DNA of 64,000 nucleotides from Diphasiastrum complanatum (taxonomy: Eukaryota; Streptophyta; Lycopodiopsida; Lycopodiales; Lycopodiaceae). A program made the translations under genes and the position numbers. The notes beneath the pieces are model-generated. The model worked only from the letters and a program-made list of their open reading frames with translations, was not told the DNA's origin and ran no database searches. The DNA is taken from positions 44,749,967 through 44,813,966 of the forward strand of contig CM055096.1 of NCBI GenBank assembly GCA_029204225.1. The letters run 5' to 3'. This document shows, piece by piece, positions 22,497 through 33,832 of this stretch. Positions within the stretch are counted from its first letter, which is position 1; every line of letters starts with the position of its first letter.

Positions 22497-25400
22497 TTAT
22501 TGTCGGGAGTGGTAGATTGTCGTGTCGATGCCCTCCATCATTTGCCACCGTAATTTGTTCAGGAAGGGCATGGGTTTGTAATAATGGAGCATACCCTGGA
22601 GAAAGTTATGGGATTTCCATAGCTCCACCATATCAACGTGCAGGGCGGAAGTGAGTGCAACGCGATAATAGAGCCTTGCAATGTTGATATGGTCGTCCTG
22701 CATGCGCAAGGGTTTATTGATATCAAGGGAGATTGGGGGTAACCCTCGATCCCAAAAACCTCTGAGTTCTACCAAAAATGCCACCATGCCACAATTATTT
22801 GCAAAATATCTGATGTCGTGATCAGGATTGCCATGGTGCTTCTGGTAGAATACTCTGCAGTTAGTGACCATGTCTTCGGCTAAGTTGCTGGTATCCACGT
22901 TTATGAGCTTAGGCCAAAAGATTCTGTTCTTGACCTTGGTTGCAAGAAACGGTTCTCGCCTCGCTACTGGATAGTAATAAGGATTGGTGTGCATGTAGGA
23001 GGGAGCTTCGAGATACCGTGCCATTGAGGTCCTACTTTGCAGGAAGAGCTGATGATGCCAGAGAGGTTGTGGATCCAGGAGTTTGACTGCTGATTTATGT
23101 GTCTGACACTGGTCCAAATCTGGCAGTATGTAGCCACCTCGCTCTTTCGTTGTTGGATACTTCTTTGCAAACTCCTGAGAGACGCGCAACTCCTTGCTTG
23201 GTTCTATGGGCGTGATTCTGTGCCGGATGGTTGGTGCTTCAGAGGCAATCTCGTGTTGAGTTTGTGGATCGGGTTCAGGAGAGAGAGAGAGGAGGCGAGG
23301 GGTTAGCTTCTGCAATTCTTTGTGACTCAGAAGAAAATTGTCGTGGAATGAAGGTGGGGTTAGTGGTGTCGAGAGGGTTAGAAGCGGTGGAAGGGAAAAG
23401 ATAATGTTAGTTGCTGGTACCCCCAGAGCCTGACTGATTGGTTGGTGTTTGAGCTGCTTGCCCCAGAGGTTGGCCTTGAAATGCGGAGCCTTGAGTTGCA
23501 GGAGGAGGCTGTTGGAATCCTGCTCCATCTCCACCATCCAGTCCATCAAAGTGGTGCCTTGAATCATGGAATTGGGTGTGCTATGCATGAACCGACGGTA
23601 AGCGTTCTTCCAAGGTGGCTATGTGCTGGTTTAAGGTCTCAATGGAAGCAATGTATGATTGTTGTAATTTTGAGTGATGCTCCGTCATGGCTTTCAGCTT
23701 TTGGGCCAGCGTTTGATAGGCCACCACTAGAATGGCAGTTTCCTCAGGAATAGCTGGTGGTGAGAAGTCGTTGAAGTCCACCATTTTCAACTGTTCATTC
23801 ATAGTGAAACGTGCTGCTTGTGAATCTGCTACAGCCTCATCCTTTTCGACTTTGAGGGTATCGATGGTTTGCTGCATGTTGGATACCTTCAGTTGGAGCT
23901 GGTTCTGGAGGTGGAGTAGCATCTGCTGCTGTTGTTGATTGTAATTTGTTAGGTTGTGGATCTGCAGTTGTTGTTGTTTGTTTTTCCCCTCCAGCTTTGC
24001 TTTTTCTTTCTGAAGGTTTGCCATAGCACCATCGTCGAATTGCCGCATAGTATACTGTCCCCCTAGGGTGCTCATTCACCAACCATACCGCTTTTTGGGC
24101 TGCAAGGGGTAACTGCTCCCAAGGACCAATGTCAGGGAGGGTGCGTGTGTAGTTAGGATATGGCATTGGGTTAAATGGTAGAAAATCAGGAGCAGGGCTA
24201 GACGGAGGTGCATGAAAAGCAGGTGGGGGTGATTGTGGATTGAGGGGTACAAGAGGTGGGGAGATACTGCATGGCAGAGATTGTTGGATTGGGTTAGTGG
24301 TGATAGTGATTGATGGAAGTGCAGTTAGTTATTGTAATGCAAAATCATCTACGTTGATTGTGGAGTCAAGTAGGGTGGAAATTTGTACATGTGAGGGCTT
24401 TTGTGGAAGTGTGGAAGTGAAGCCCGTGTTGAGAGTTAGTGAGGGTGTGGAGGTGGTAGTGAATGGTGGGGGCGGTGGTGGGAGTGTGAGAGCAAGTGAT
24501 GGAGAGGAGATTGCCTGTGTGGACAAAATCACGCCCATAGGATCAGAGCCTGAAGTGCCTGTCGTTCCGGAGCTGCCTGCTGCTGTTGCTACTACTTGTC
24601 TGCGTTGCTGGGCCTGGTGAAGTAAGGCCGCCTGCTGCTCTAGGACCTCCTTTGGGACCTGAGATGGTTTAATGCTCCCTCTGGATTAAGCATATTCCAC
24701 CCCGATGTCGCTGGATAGAATGTCATGTGGGACATCGGCTTCTATGCTGATCGCCTTCCCTTTCTGCTTCTTAGTAGGTGGGGTTGGTGAGACCGGTTCT
24801 GCTGTCGGTTGGGAGGTGGCTCGCTTTTTTGTGCTTGGATAAACATCATCCAGCTCCTTGATGGTAGCAGCCGCCCTAGACCCCAATTGTTTGGTGACCA
24901 ACATGTGGAGGAGATACCCACATTTGGTAGTTGGTTTTCGGACTTTCAGAGCTCTGCACAGCTTCTTTGCTGCCTTCTCAGCCCACTTGTATTTTTGAGT
25001 GGGATCATCCATGGTGAGGGTCAGAGAAAAGAGGTCGCTCGGTGGTATGCAATCCATCTTGGTGGTATGCACTTCGACCATGGTGACGAGGATTTCTGAG
25101 GCAGCCCGTAGATGGGGATCCGTGATGAGGCAGATAGCGATCCCGTCGTTGGTTTGGACAATGGTTTTGCCGTCGTCTGTCAGAAACTATGTGAAGTACT
25201 TGGCATCATAGTTGGTGCCCTTTCCATGGATTGTCTCTCCAAGATTAGGAAAGCCGATGCTCTGGAGATTCCCAGGAGAGACGTTGATAATGGTATAGCT
25301 GCCACTCTTGGATGTAATCCGAAAAGTTTGAAACTCATCCGAATAGGTGGAGTAGGCTGCTCGAATGAGGCTCTCGCTCTGCTGGTCCCGGAAAAGTGTC

Positions 25401-25546
25401 AGATCAAAGCCAAGGTTGGTGAGGATATCTTTGGCCAGGGTGAGCTGCTCGGCGTAATTCTTAATACATACCATGAATATATCCCCTGAATAAGGACGAG
25501 GGGGTTTACGACAATGCAAGCTAAGTGAGAAATCGCGGGAAGCCAT
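22497..25546 (-). mobile_element. ORF3 of element A: large coiled-coil protein in env position
   Basis: A frame of about 1000 codons in the same sense as pol, between integrase and the 3' LTR. It starts at the ATG at 25546. The N-terminal part (to about 24700) holds DIFMVCIKNYAEQLTLAK, TNDG...ITDP (about 25115-25155) and a YKWAEKAAKKL block. Next comes a Ser/Thr/Pro-rich linker with a polyproline run (24680-24180). A Gln-rich coiled coil follows (24020-23620). After a second linker, the C-terminal part (23150-22497) holds KERGGYILPDL, NPYYYPVARRE (about 22950-22985), GLPPISLDINKP and NIARLYYRVAL. It is broken by in-frame stops near 25187, 24686 and 24325 and by frameshifts near 24080 and 23590. 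No signal peptide, transmembrane segment or enzyme motif is seen. The same block order occurs in element B. Function unknown; it is not recognisably a retroviral env. Confidence 0.75.
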
Positions 25547-26018
25547 GATAGTAGTGATTTTTTATTGCTCTAAGAATTTTGAAAATTTTGAAATTTTTTT
25601 TGGCATAAACTCGAGAGCAGCAATCTAAAATGAACTCATGGAGAGAAGGTGGAGGATTATATATAGACTTTTTTGGCAGGAATTCGCAACTTCACTCAAA
25701 AATCGTCCTCAGTGTCCATGATTTGGTAATGATGGTCGCAAATTTTGAGGCAACGTTCTGAGGGCCCACAAATTCTTGTAAGTGATTTTTTTATGCCAAA
25801 AGAGAAAAACATCTGACAGTGCAAAAATGTGTCTGATCAGAATTCGTAGAGATAGCAAAGAAGTCGTCAGGATCAATTTGAGCTCTAGCGAATTGTCTGC
25901 AAATTCTGATAGTGGATATCTGATGTAAAAAACTATTTTTTTGTACTTTTAATTTTTTTTTGTCTTTGAGACAGAATTCGCGGAGGCCAAAAATGAATCG
26001 TGCACTATCAAAAAGAGG
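25547..26018. other. Spacer between integrase and ORF3 in element A
   Basis: AT-rich, non-coding. The word GAATTCG or its neighbours (GGAATTCGC, AGAATTCGTAGAG, AGAATTCGCGGAGG, GCGAATTC) recurs about five times. The same word recurs in the leader at 28155-28310. Confidence 0.6.
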
Positions 26019-28121
26019 TCAGGCGAATTCTATCTGAGATGTTGTGAAAAACATTTCTTCTGAAACTAATGACTCTTGTGGTTTTCTCAGAGAAAACTGT
26101 TGGTAAACCAGATCTGATAGTATCTTGATGGTTTGAATAAGAAAGCACAACAAAAATGTTGTCGAAATGGCATGCAGACAGTCTCTAAGTTTCAATGATC
26201 GATCATGCCATGTTTTTTGTCGACGTTTGTGGACTTGTTGAGCATGGATACTGATCCGTCGTGTTTCACATAGTTGTTCCAGATGGAATAACCTATTTGC
26301 TAGAGTCCGTTGATTATCGATCTCAAGATTATAGGCCACTCGAAGGGAGGGGATATGGAATTCTACATGCATAATGGCTTCTTGGCCATATGTTAGTTAG
26401 AAAGGGGTTAAGCGTGTAGCTCGCTTCGGGGTGGTGCGATAAGCCCAGAGAGCAGCATGGAGTTTGATTTCCCAATCAGATCGGCTGGATTCGACGGTTT
26501 TGGTGAAAATTCCACATAGGATTTTATTGGTGGATTCTGCCTGGCCATTGCAGCGTGGATAGTATGGGGAACTTTTGCGATGTACCACAAAAAATTTGAA
26601 AAGAAGATCTGCTATGACAGAGTTAAGAAAATGCGTACCCCTATCACTAGTAAGCTCTAGAGGACATCTGAACCGAACTGTAACCTGTTCATAGAGAAAT
26701 TTGGCGGTAGAACGAGCATCAACATTGCGAACAACTCTTGATTCAGCCCATTTGGTGCAATAGTCTGTAGCTACTATGATGTAACGAGATTGTGTGTGTT
26801 GAGCAGCAGGACTAATAGGTCCGACATAATCAATTTTCCATTTCTGGAAAGCTTGATCAGTGGTTATAGGGTGTAAAGACATGTAGTCTGTTTTTTGAAA
26901 GCGTTTTGTGCATTCGCGGACATCACAAACCTTAGTGTAATTGTGCGTATCCTTGAAGAGTATTGGCCACCAAAAATCGGCCAAGAGGATTTTCTTAGCA
27001 GTTGGTTCAGAAGAGAAATGGCCAGCACCAATACCTTCATGAGTGAGGAAAATTACAGAGGGTATTTCTCCTTCAGTAAGACATCGTCAGATAATTCCAT
27101 ATAACCCTTGCTTGTAGAGTTGTCCTGCAATTAACGTATAAGGTTTAGTTTTGAGGACCAATGCACGTTGTTCAGGTTTAGAGAAGGAAGGATCCATCTA
27201 CCATGAAGTTAAATATTCGATAATTTCCTTAGCCCGTGCAGGTGTAGAGTCAACTTGGAAAAGGATTGCATCTGGTAAATTATCGTTGATGCCTTGATCA
27301 GGGGTAGGAAGGTTAGGGATTCGAGATAGATGGTCTGCTAAAAAATGTTGAACTCCCTTACGAACCATGATCCTAAACTCAAATTCTCGCAATAATAGGA
27401 TCCATCTAGTAATACGGCCTGTGGTGCAGGTCTTGTTGATGAGATACAACAGTGCTTGATGATCAGTGAAGAATGCAAAGACTTTTCCTAGAAGATAATG
27501 GTGAAACTTCTGAACCGCATATACCATTGCCAAGGCTTCGCATTCGGTAGTGGTATAATTGACTTCAACAGGTATCAATTGTCGACTAAGAAAATGAATT
27601 GGGTATTCCTTTTTGAATTCTCCCGGTTGGTGAGCACTGCTCCAATGGCATACTTGGATGCATCGGTATGCACATGGAATTCTTTAGAATAATCAGGAGC
27701 CCGACAGATGGGTGCATCAGTAAGGGCTTCTTTGAGTTGATTAAAGGTGACGCGTTGTTCATCCATCCATTTGGGAACTACAACTAACTTTGTAGATTAA
27801 GCGTACTTTGTTAGCGAAATTGAAAATAAAGCACCGATAGTAGTTGACGTGGCCAAGGAAGGAGTAAACTTCACGTATCATATGCGGTTCCGATAGATTT
27901 TGAATGATAAGGATCCTTTCAGGGTCAGTGGCAATGCCATTTTGTGAGATAATATGTCCTAACACAATACCATACGTTACCCAAATCTGGCATTTTTCAA
28001 GATTAAGAGAGATGCCGAAGCGTTGACATTGGATAATTTTTTTTTTGAGCACAGACAGATGGCGTATTTCTTCAGAATGTGCTCCTAAATCGTCCAAGTA
28101 AACTTTTAAGATATCACCCAT
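26019..28121 (-). mobile_element. pol of element A: half RT, RNase H, integrase
   Basis: RT begins at the catalytic box (KVYLDDLGAHS, 28100) and continues GIVLGHIISQNGI and LGHVNYYR. RNase H shows HTDASKYAIGAV, TECEALAM and FTDHQALLYL. Integrase shows an HHCC-like zinc region (CDVREC near 26925) and all three DDE blocks: KIDYVGPI, TSDRGTHF and NGQAEST. The C-terminal part reaches about 26019. Frames change near 27765, 27575, 27190 and 26395. RT upstream of YLDD, protease and gag are deleted. Confidence 0.88.
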
Positions 28122-28555
28122 CGGACTGATCTTGATGAGATCTAGCCTCAGTGAAGCCGGCGAATTCTAGGACAAAGATTTGGGTGAGAAATAAGGGATT
28201 TTGACAGTATATCAGGCTGTTTTTTCAAAATCTGACTGTGGTCAGAATTCGTGGAGGTGATAAAATGAAAGATCAGGGTCTGTTAGGGCTGCAGACAGGC
28301 TGACGAATTCTGATATACCTTTTTGGTTGTGAAAAAAGTCACTTGGGTCACTTCTTTTGAAGAAAATGCCCAAGTTGACTCTTTTGTTGCTTCCTCTCGG
28401 TTTCAAAAGTTGCTCCGCAGCTCGTGTACGACCTGGAGAGACGACGCATGCTGTTTGTTGGTAGATAGAGACAAGCACACAAGCAAACATACAACACGGA
28501 AGTACAAAAAAACAAAAGAAAAAGGAGAAGAAGCTAAGTAAAAAATACTTAAAAA
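28122..28555 (-). other. Leader of element A
   Basis: Non-coding DNA between the PBS and the truncated RT. It contains GAATTC words near 28157, 28238 and 28299, as does the spacer before ORF3. The junction to RT near 28125-28140 marks the internal deletion that removed gag, protease and half of RT. Confidence 0.6.
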
Positions 28556-28556
28556 G

Positions 28557-28570
28557 CGGCAACGACACCA
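28557..28570 (-). other. Primer-binding site of element A
   Basis: The minus strand reads TGGTGTCGTTGCCG, one base inside the 5' LTR. It differs at two positions from the TGGCGCCGTTGCC-type PBS known from plant Tat/Athila gypsy elements and is not the iMet type seen elsewhere in this window. Confidence 0.7.
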
Positions 28571-28571
28571 A

Positions 28572-29397
28572 TGTTGGAAGTATTTCTAGTCAACTAGTGC
28601 TAGACCTACTTACGGATGTAGTATAGGGATGTAGATGTTCGTCCATTTCTTAAATTTCTACAAGCTTCCTAGCAAAATGAAAACAACAACGAAATGGAGC
28701 ACTAAGAGTTCACAACTAGTACTTAGAAATAAATGGGGTGGCTAAGGTTGTACCCAACTAGCCACTTACTTAAGAAATACAAAAGTCTTGCTAAGGCTCT
28801 AGCAAGAAGATTAATCTAAATTCTAGTTAACACCCAAAGGGTAGTAAAATGAGATTGCGACTAATACTAAGGAAATAAACAATAATGAACATGCCACAAT
28901 AAAGCCGATGAAAAGGAGGCAAGAGGAGGCCCGAGCACCTTCCCTCAAGCTGTGCACCTTTCCAAGGGGAACACAAATGAAATAGAATGATAATTCTCCA
29001 AAATAGAGAGCAAGATTGCTTAATCTCAAAAGTGTTGTTTACAATGCAAATACCTCTCCTTTTATGGCAAGGAGGGTCTTCCATAAGTGTCTACTAACTT
29101 ATGGGACTAATCTGTTTCTAGCCTTTCTAGAACTTCTAACTTAGGATTTAGAACTTCAAATTTTTTAACTTAGGAAAACTTAAGATAAAATATTTCTAAT
29201 CTTAAGTTTCCTAAGTCTAAGTTCTAAATCTAAGTTTAAACTATTTTATTATTATTTAAGCTTCAACTCATGGACTTACAAAACACATGCCATGGCTGAA
29301 GTTTATTGACAGATACTCATACGTGGTCTTACAAAACACATGCCACGGAGTTTTATTTCTTTCTTTTTTATTTTCTCTATGTTAGCATAGTTGCTAA
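28572..29397 (-). repeat. 5' LTR of element A
   Basis: Direct repeat of 21576-22409. The outer end reads GCTAAG instead of GCTAACA, so the terminal CA is lost. It also lacks about 8 bp present in the other LTR near 21805. Confidence 0.9.
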
Positions 29398-30941
29398 GAA
29401 TTGTTGTGCCGTCTTCTTCTCAACTTCAGATCTAGCTTCATGCTGCTTGGCGATCTTCAACTCTTTGTCCAACTGAATGACTTTTCGGCTGATGAGTGTA
29501 TTCTCAGATCCCATATCTGAGATTCGCTGCTCCATTTCTTTTTTCTTATCTAGCATAGATTGGATCACTTGCGCAAGGCTTGAAACCAAACCGAGAGCAT
29601 CGCCAAAATCTACTATTGTGGAGGTGGTAGTAGCAGAAGGACCTGGTGGTACTGTCCCTGGTTGGCATGGAGCAGGTGCCTGTAACTCTTCTTCTTCAAA
29701 GAGGTCTTATTCTTCATAGCCCTCAAGCATTGTGGCGTCGAATTGCTGTCCGACCTGAAGTGTGGCTGGTGCGGCTTCAACTTGAGGTTGCTGGTTAATC
29801 TGAAAAGAGTCATCAAAACCAGTAGGTGTATCATGGAACTGTTCGAATTCTCTTTCAGGGGATTGGAGTTCAAAGGGCGCAAGACTCTAGGGCATGACAA
29901 AAACTTCTGAGGCCCCAAGGGGGTCGAAATCATCAAACATGTCCATGAAATATTGGGTGTTTGGTGAAACAGCTTCTGTGTATAGGGTTGAGGTGGCCTG
30001 GGCAGCTATGATGGGAATGGTAGTCTCAATGGTCACAAACTGTCTGTGAGAGGAAGCAGAGGCGAGGGAAGCATTAGATGTGGGAGGAATAGGTAATTCA
30101 GTGCGAATAGCAGTAGGGGGTGGAAGCGTAGTTGAGGATGTTTGCCTAATACGACGTTGTGACACGGAAGGCGAGTCAGGAATGACGATCTCGTTGCATG
30201 GACGACGTCAATGGATGCCTGTTGAGATGACTCGGTTGGTGTTTCTTCGTACCCATGGATTTTATTTTCAAGGTGGGAGGCTACTAGGAGGGACAACAAA
30301 GGGCCATCAACAAATTGTTGTTTGGTATTGCTCTTGATGGCTCATTTGAGCTCTCCAAAAACAGTCTTGAACCAGTTATATGGTTCCAAAGGCGCCTTGG
30401 CTATCTTGGCATGAGAGTCAATTATATTATGCAAAATCTGAGAAGTACTACATTCTTTCCTGAGGTTGCCAACCATTAGGAGATTGTTTAGGAGCTGAGC
30501 AGAGGCGTGAATGGCAGGATCAGTAATGGCTTCTAGAAGGTAGCCATCATTAGTCTAGTGCAAATCATTTGTAACGTCAATATAAGACTTAATAGCATGT
30601 TTGGCTTGATTATGGTTTGGTGAGGCTTGGGTACCAGATGCTATCCCTATGACAACAAGGGCGGCCTCAGTCACACGCACCTTGAGTGTGGCTCCCTGGA
30701 AAGTAATATAAAACTTGGATTTCTCCTCCTTCCAAATACTAAAGTCAAGAGTGGTAAAATCCATGTTTATTCTCTCTGAGAAGGCTCTCTCATGAATACC
30801 CATTGCAGTAAGCAGAGGCTCCGCAAGGGTCATCCACTAAGTGACCGTGCTTGTGCTAGGAAGAATCATGATATTCGTTGTAGATGGGACATCACGATGG
30901 ATAGTATAACACGACGACTGAGACGTATCGGTGGAAGACAT
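29398..30941 (-). mobile_element. ORF3 of gypsy element B, 5' part
   Basis: It likely starts at the ATG at 30941 (MSSTDTSQ; element A begins MASRDFS). The N-terminal part contains NIMILPSTSTVT, WMTLAEPLLTAMGI, FYITFQGATLKVRV, TNDGYLLEAITDP (about 30510-30555) and EPYNWFKTVF, each with a counterpart in ORF3 of element A. It continues into a Pro/Ser/Thr-rich linker (30200-29640) and a coiled coil (29590-29400: KKKEMEQRISDMGSENTL). Element A interrupts it at KKTAQQ, and the frame resumes at 21575. In-frame stops lie near 30837, 30555 and 30340, and frames change further on. Confidence 0.7.
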
Positions 30942-31076
30942 GATGGAAAGAAATGGAAAGTAATAGGCGTGAGAGTATATCAGAAAATAGTACAGAAAGT
31001 TTTGAATGCTTTGTTCGCTTGAAAAATTGGCAAGAGCTTCGCTAGCACAAGTGAGGAATGAATCGAATTCATCCAA

Positions 31077-31724
31077 CTTATAGGTGAATTTGGGGGGTCC
31101 ATTACACTGAATACTAGTTTGGCTGATCAGGTTCTGAACAAAAATTTGCAGGCTTTTCAGTACTATGAAAATAGGCTATAAAAATCTCGGCGAAGGTTTA
31201 TGAGATGCTGAAGCCATCCGACAAATGTTTTCCAGGGCTGGCAAAAGATTAACCTTCGCCCAAGAGGGTCCTTCACCCAAGTATTGTCATAAATGTAACT
31301 TTTCAAGATCTAAACCTATAGCCAATCTAATTTTGGCATTTTAAGACCATCTAGCATGTCAACGAAGGTTTTTGAGGTAAGTAAGGTGCTTGGCGAAGGT
31401 TTTCAAAATGGCATTTTGTTGATCATTCGCCTACTTCAAAACAGGTACTTTTTCTGGAAAAGAATCTTCGCCCAAGTCAGTATAGATATATCTGAAGTGG
31501 ATGTACAATCTAAAAGCTCAGCGAAGGTTTTCAATATTGTACAGACGACATATGACCGAAACAGTGATTTTATAATCATTTTTCATCAAAAATTAACTTT
31601 TGAAAATATTTTCCTTTCTCTTTTTCTATTCTGATGACTTTTCTGACTTTTGCTCATCAGTCTTTCCTCATTTTTTTTTTTTCTTTTATTTATTTTTTTA
31701 TTTTTTATTATTTTTTATTATTTT
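31077..31724. other. Spacer between integrase and ORF3 of element B, with repeated GGCGAAGGTT words
   Basis: Non-coding. GGCGAAGGTT or a one-base variant occurs at 31189, 31361, 31392 and 31520, and its complement AACCTTCGCC or variants at 31251, about 31269 and about 31466. Both orientations alternate, so stem-loops could form. The end near 31620-31740 is T-rich. Confidence 0.7.
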
Positions 31725-33001
31725 TTACTGTCTTTTTGAGACAAAATTAATAATTAAGTAGTGAAAACAAAAAATTAAAAAATAAATAAAAATAAAAAAG
31801 CATTTGGACCATGCTTGTTGAACTGGCAGAGCAGGCTGCCAAAACTTGCGTAATCGGCTGCCATTCACAAGAGTGTCAAACCATTTTCCGTCCAAGTGCT
31901 CAAGAATCACTGCTCCATAGTTCAGGATTTTCTTCACTTTATACGGACCTTCACCGGTAAACTTCACTTTTCTCTTGATCAGCTAGGTTTTGTACATCAG
32001 TGCGAGATCTCCTACTTTCAGATCCTATATGTGTAATCAACGATCGTGCCATGTCTTTCGACGGGCTTTCTCTGTTGCTAAAGCATGAACAGCCATCAAT
32101 CTTGTTTCACACAATTTGTGCAATGCTTCATGACGTAGTTGAAAAGACTTATTATCATTTAACCGTTTTGTTGCTGCTATGCGTAAAGATGGTCTTGAAA
32201 ATTCAATCGGCATGACAGCATCTTGACCATAGACTAGTTGAAAGGGTGTTTGATTTGTACTACTTTTGTAAGCGGTTCTAAATGCTCATAATGCTGCATG
32301 CAGTTTATGTTCCCAATCAGATCGACTCGCTTCAACTGTTTTCGTCATAATAGTGCAGAGAATCTTATTGGAAGATTTAGCTTGGCCATTCTCTCTAGGA
32401 TAATAAGGAGTACTAAATCTGTGTATAACAAAAAAATCTTCCAGTAAACACTTTATCATTTGATTAACAACGCGTGTACCCCGGTCACTGACAATCTCGA
32501 TCGGACATCCAAATCTGATAATATATTTTCGTAGAGAAACTTGGCCGTATATTTCGCATCAGCAACTTTGACAGCTTTGGCTTCAACCCACTTGGTCATA
32601 TAATCAGTTGCTACGATAATGTATCGGGCCTGAGATCCTTGCACGGCAGGATGAATAGGACCAACATAATCCAGTCCCCATTTTTCAAATGGTGCTTGTG
32701 ATAAAACCGGATGCAAGGGTTCGTAGTTCTGCTAGTCGGCCGTCGTGCTCACTGGCAAACATCACATGTCCGAATATAATTTTTTGTGTCCTTATGAAGT
32801 GTAGGCCACCAACAACCTGATTGCAAAATTTTGCGAACCGTAATATTAGTAGAATTGTGTCCTCCTCTCATGCCATCATGTGAAAACATGATTACATCTG
32901 GTATTTCATGTGGTAAAACACATCTACGTAGAATATTGTCTGATCCACGACAATACAATTGTCCTGCAATCAATTGATAAGGTTGAGTCTTAGGAATCAA
33001 T
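31725..33001 (-). mobile_element. Integrase of gypsy element B
   Basis: Minus strand: the zinc-binding part (GMRGGHNSTNITVRKIL, CWWPTLHKDTKNY, CDVC; 32749-33015), the catalytic core start (KWGLDYVGPIHPAVQG, ATDYMTKWVEAK; 32456-32716), then broken core and the C-terminal part (KFTGEGPYKVKKILNYGAVI, near 31900-31965). It closely parallels the C element integrase at 47332-48474. Frameshifts disrupt the second catalytic block near 32480. The 5' end is interrupted by a solo LTR at 33002. Confidence 0.85.
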
Positions 33002-33832
33002 TGTGAAAAATGCAAAAATAAGCTTGGTAGAGGCCAAAAATCATGTATATAGGATGATTACACATGTGTGGAGCCTGTTACCACGTGTGAAAATAGCGTA
33101 CTTGTCATGTACCATAATCATATAGGTTGTACATATGATTTAATTCAAGTTCTAGTGGCTAAAAAGGCCAAAAACTAGTTTTCTAGACATATGACACATG
33201 GCATCAATCTATTGATTGCATGAGCCACATCCTTTGGTTAGGTGTCATATCCCATGTGTAGAGGACAGCTCACATTTGTAAAATAAGCTGAAGTAGGCAA
33301 ATTTTGACTTCTAGAAGATTTCCAAGTAGATCTCCATATAGAAGAAAAATGGACCAAAAGTGCCCAAAATAGAAGTTTTTGTCCAAGTGTCAGTTTTGCA
33401 TGATGAATCATCATATGACAAAGCACCTTCACACATGTGGGATCATAGGGATGATCAATACCACGAGCTCCCACTTATTGTATATATAGAGCCACATTTG
33501 GCCATAATCAATGTGAGACACCAATCTTGGTTTTGGAGGCAATTTTGAGTGATTCTCTCCATTTGTCTACATTTATTTTGATTGTTTTGAGGTTCTATCA
33601 ATGTGTACTTGATTTTCAGGTTGGAGTCCGTACTCAGACAGTGTTTCACACGTGTGAAACCATAAAGTACACTTACCTTCAATTAATGATTGTTCTTGTT
33701 AGGATTTTGTGTCTAGAATTGATCTAGATTGATCTTAATCTAAAGTAGATTGATAGATCAAGTAATCTGACAACCAATCCCTCTTGAGAATCATATTAGG
33801 ATCCACTCTTGGTCCTTTATGTACTTTGCACA
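33002..33832 (+). repeat. Solo LTR of the D family
   Basis: An 831-bp reverse complement of the D-element LTRs, with TG...CA ends, inserted in the integrase/RNase H boundary of element B. It is flanked by perfect 5-bp target duplications TCAAT (32997-33001 and 33833-33837). It contains the palindrome GTTTCACACGTGTGAAAC at 33643-33660. A solo LTR arises by recombination between the two LTRs of a full element. Confidence 0.93.

Larger units (their letters stand above)
21576..29397 (-). mobile_element. Ty3/gypsy element A, complete ends, inserted in element B
   Basis: LTRs of about 830 bp at 21576-22409 and 28572-29397 lie in direct orientation, about 4% different by eye. PBS (28557-28570) and polypurine tract (22410-22423) give minus-strand orientation. 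AATTG flanks both outer ends (21570-21574 and 29399-29403), with one base of slop at each end and a damaged CA terminus on the right. The internal order is PBS, leader, RT from the YLDD box onward, RNase H, integrase, spacer, ORF3, PPT. Gag, protease and the first half of RT are missing, so the copy could move only with help. Confidence 0.85.

Noticed and set aside
22497-25546. Calling ORF3 a retroviral envelope
   Set aside because: The position fits, but I see no signal peptide, cleavage site, fusion peptide or membrane anchor, and the central part is a Gln-rich coiled coil.
28242-28571. Minus frame of 109 codons with a hydrophobic start
   Set aside because: It begins inside the PBS/leader of element A and translates an A-rich tract as Phe and Leu. 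No conserved motif.
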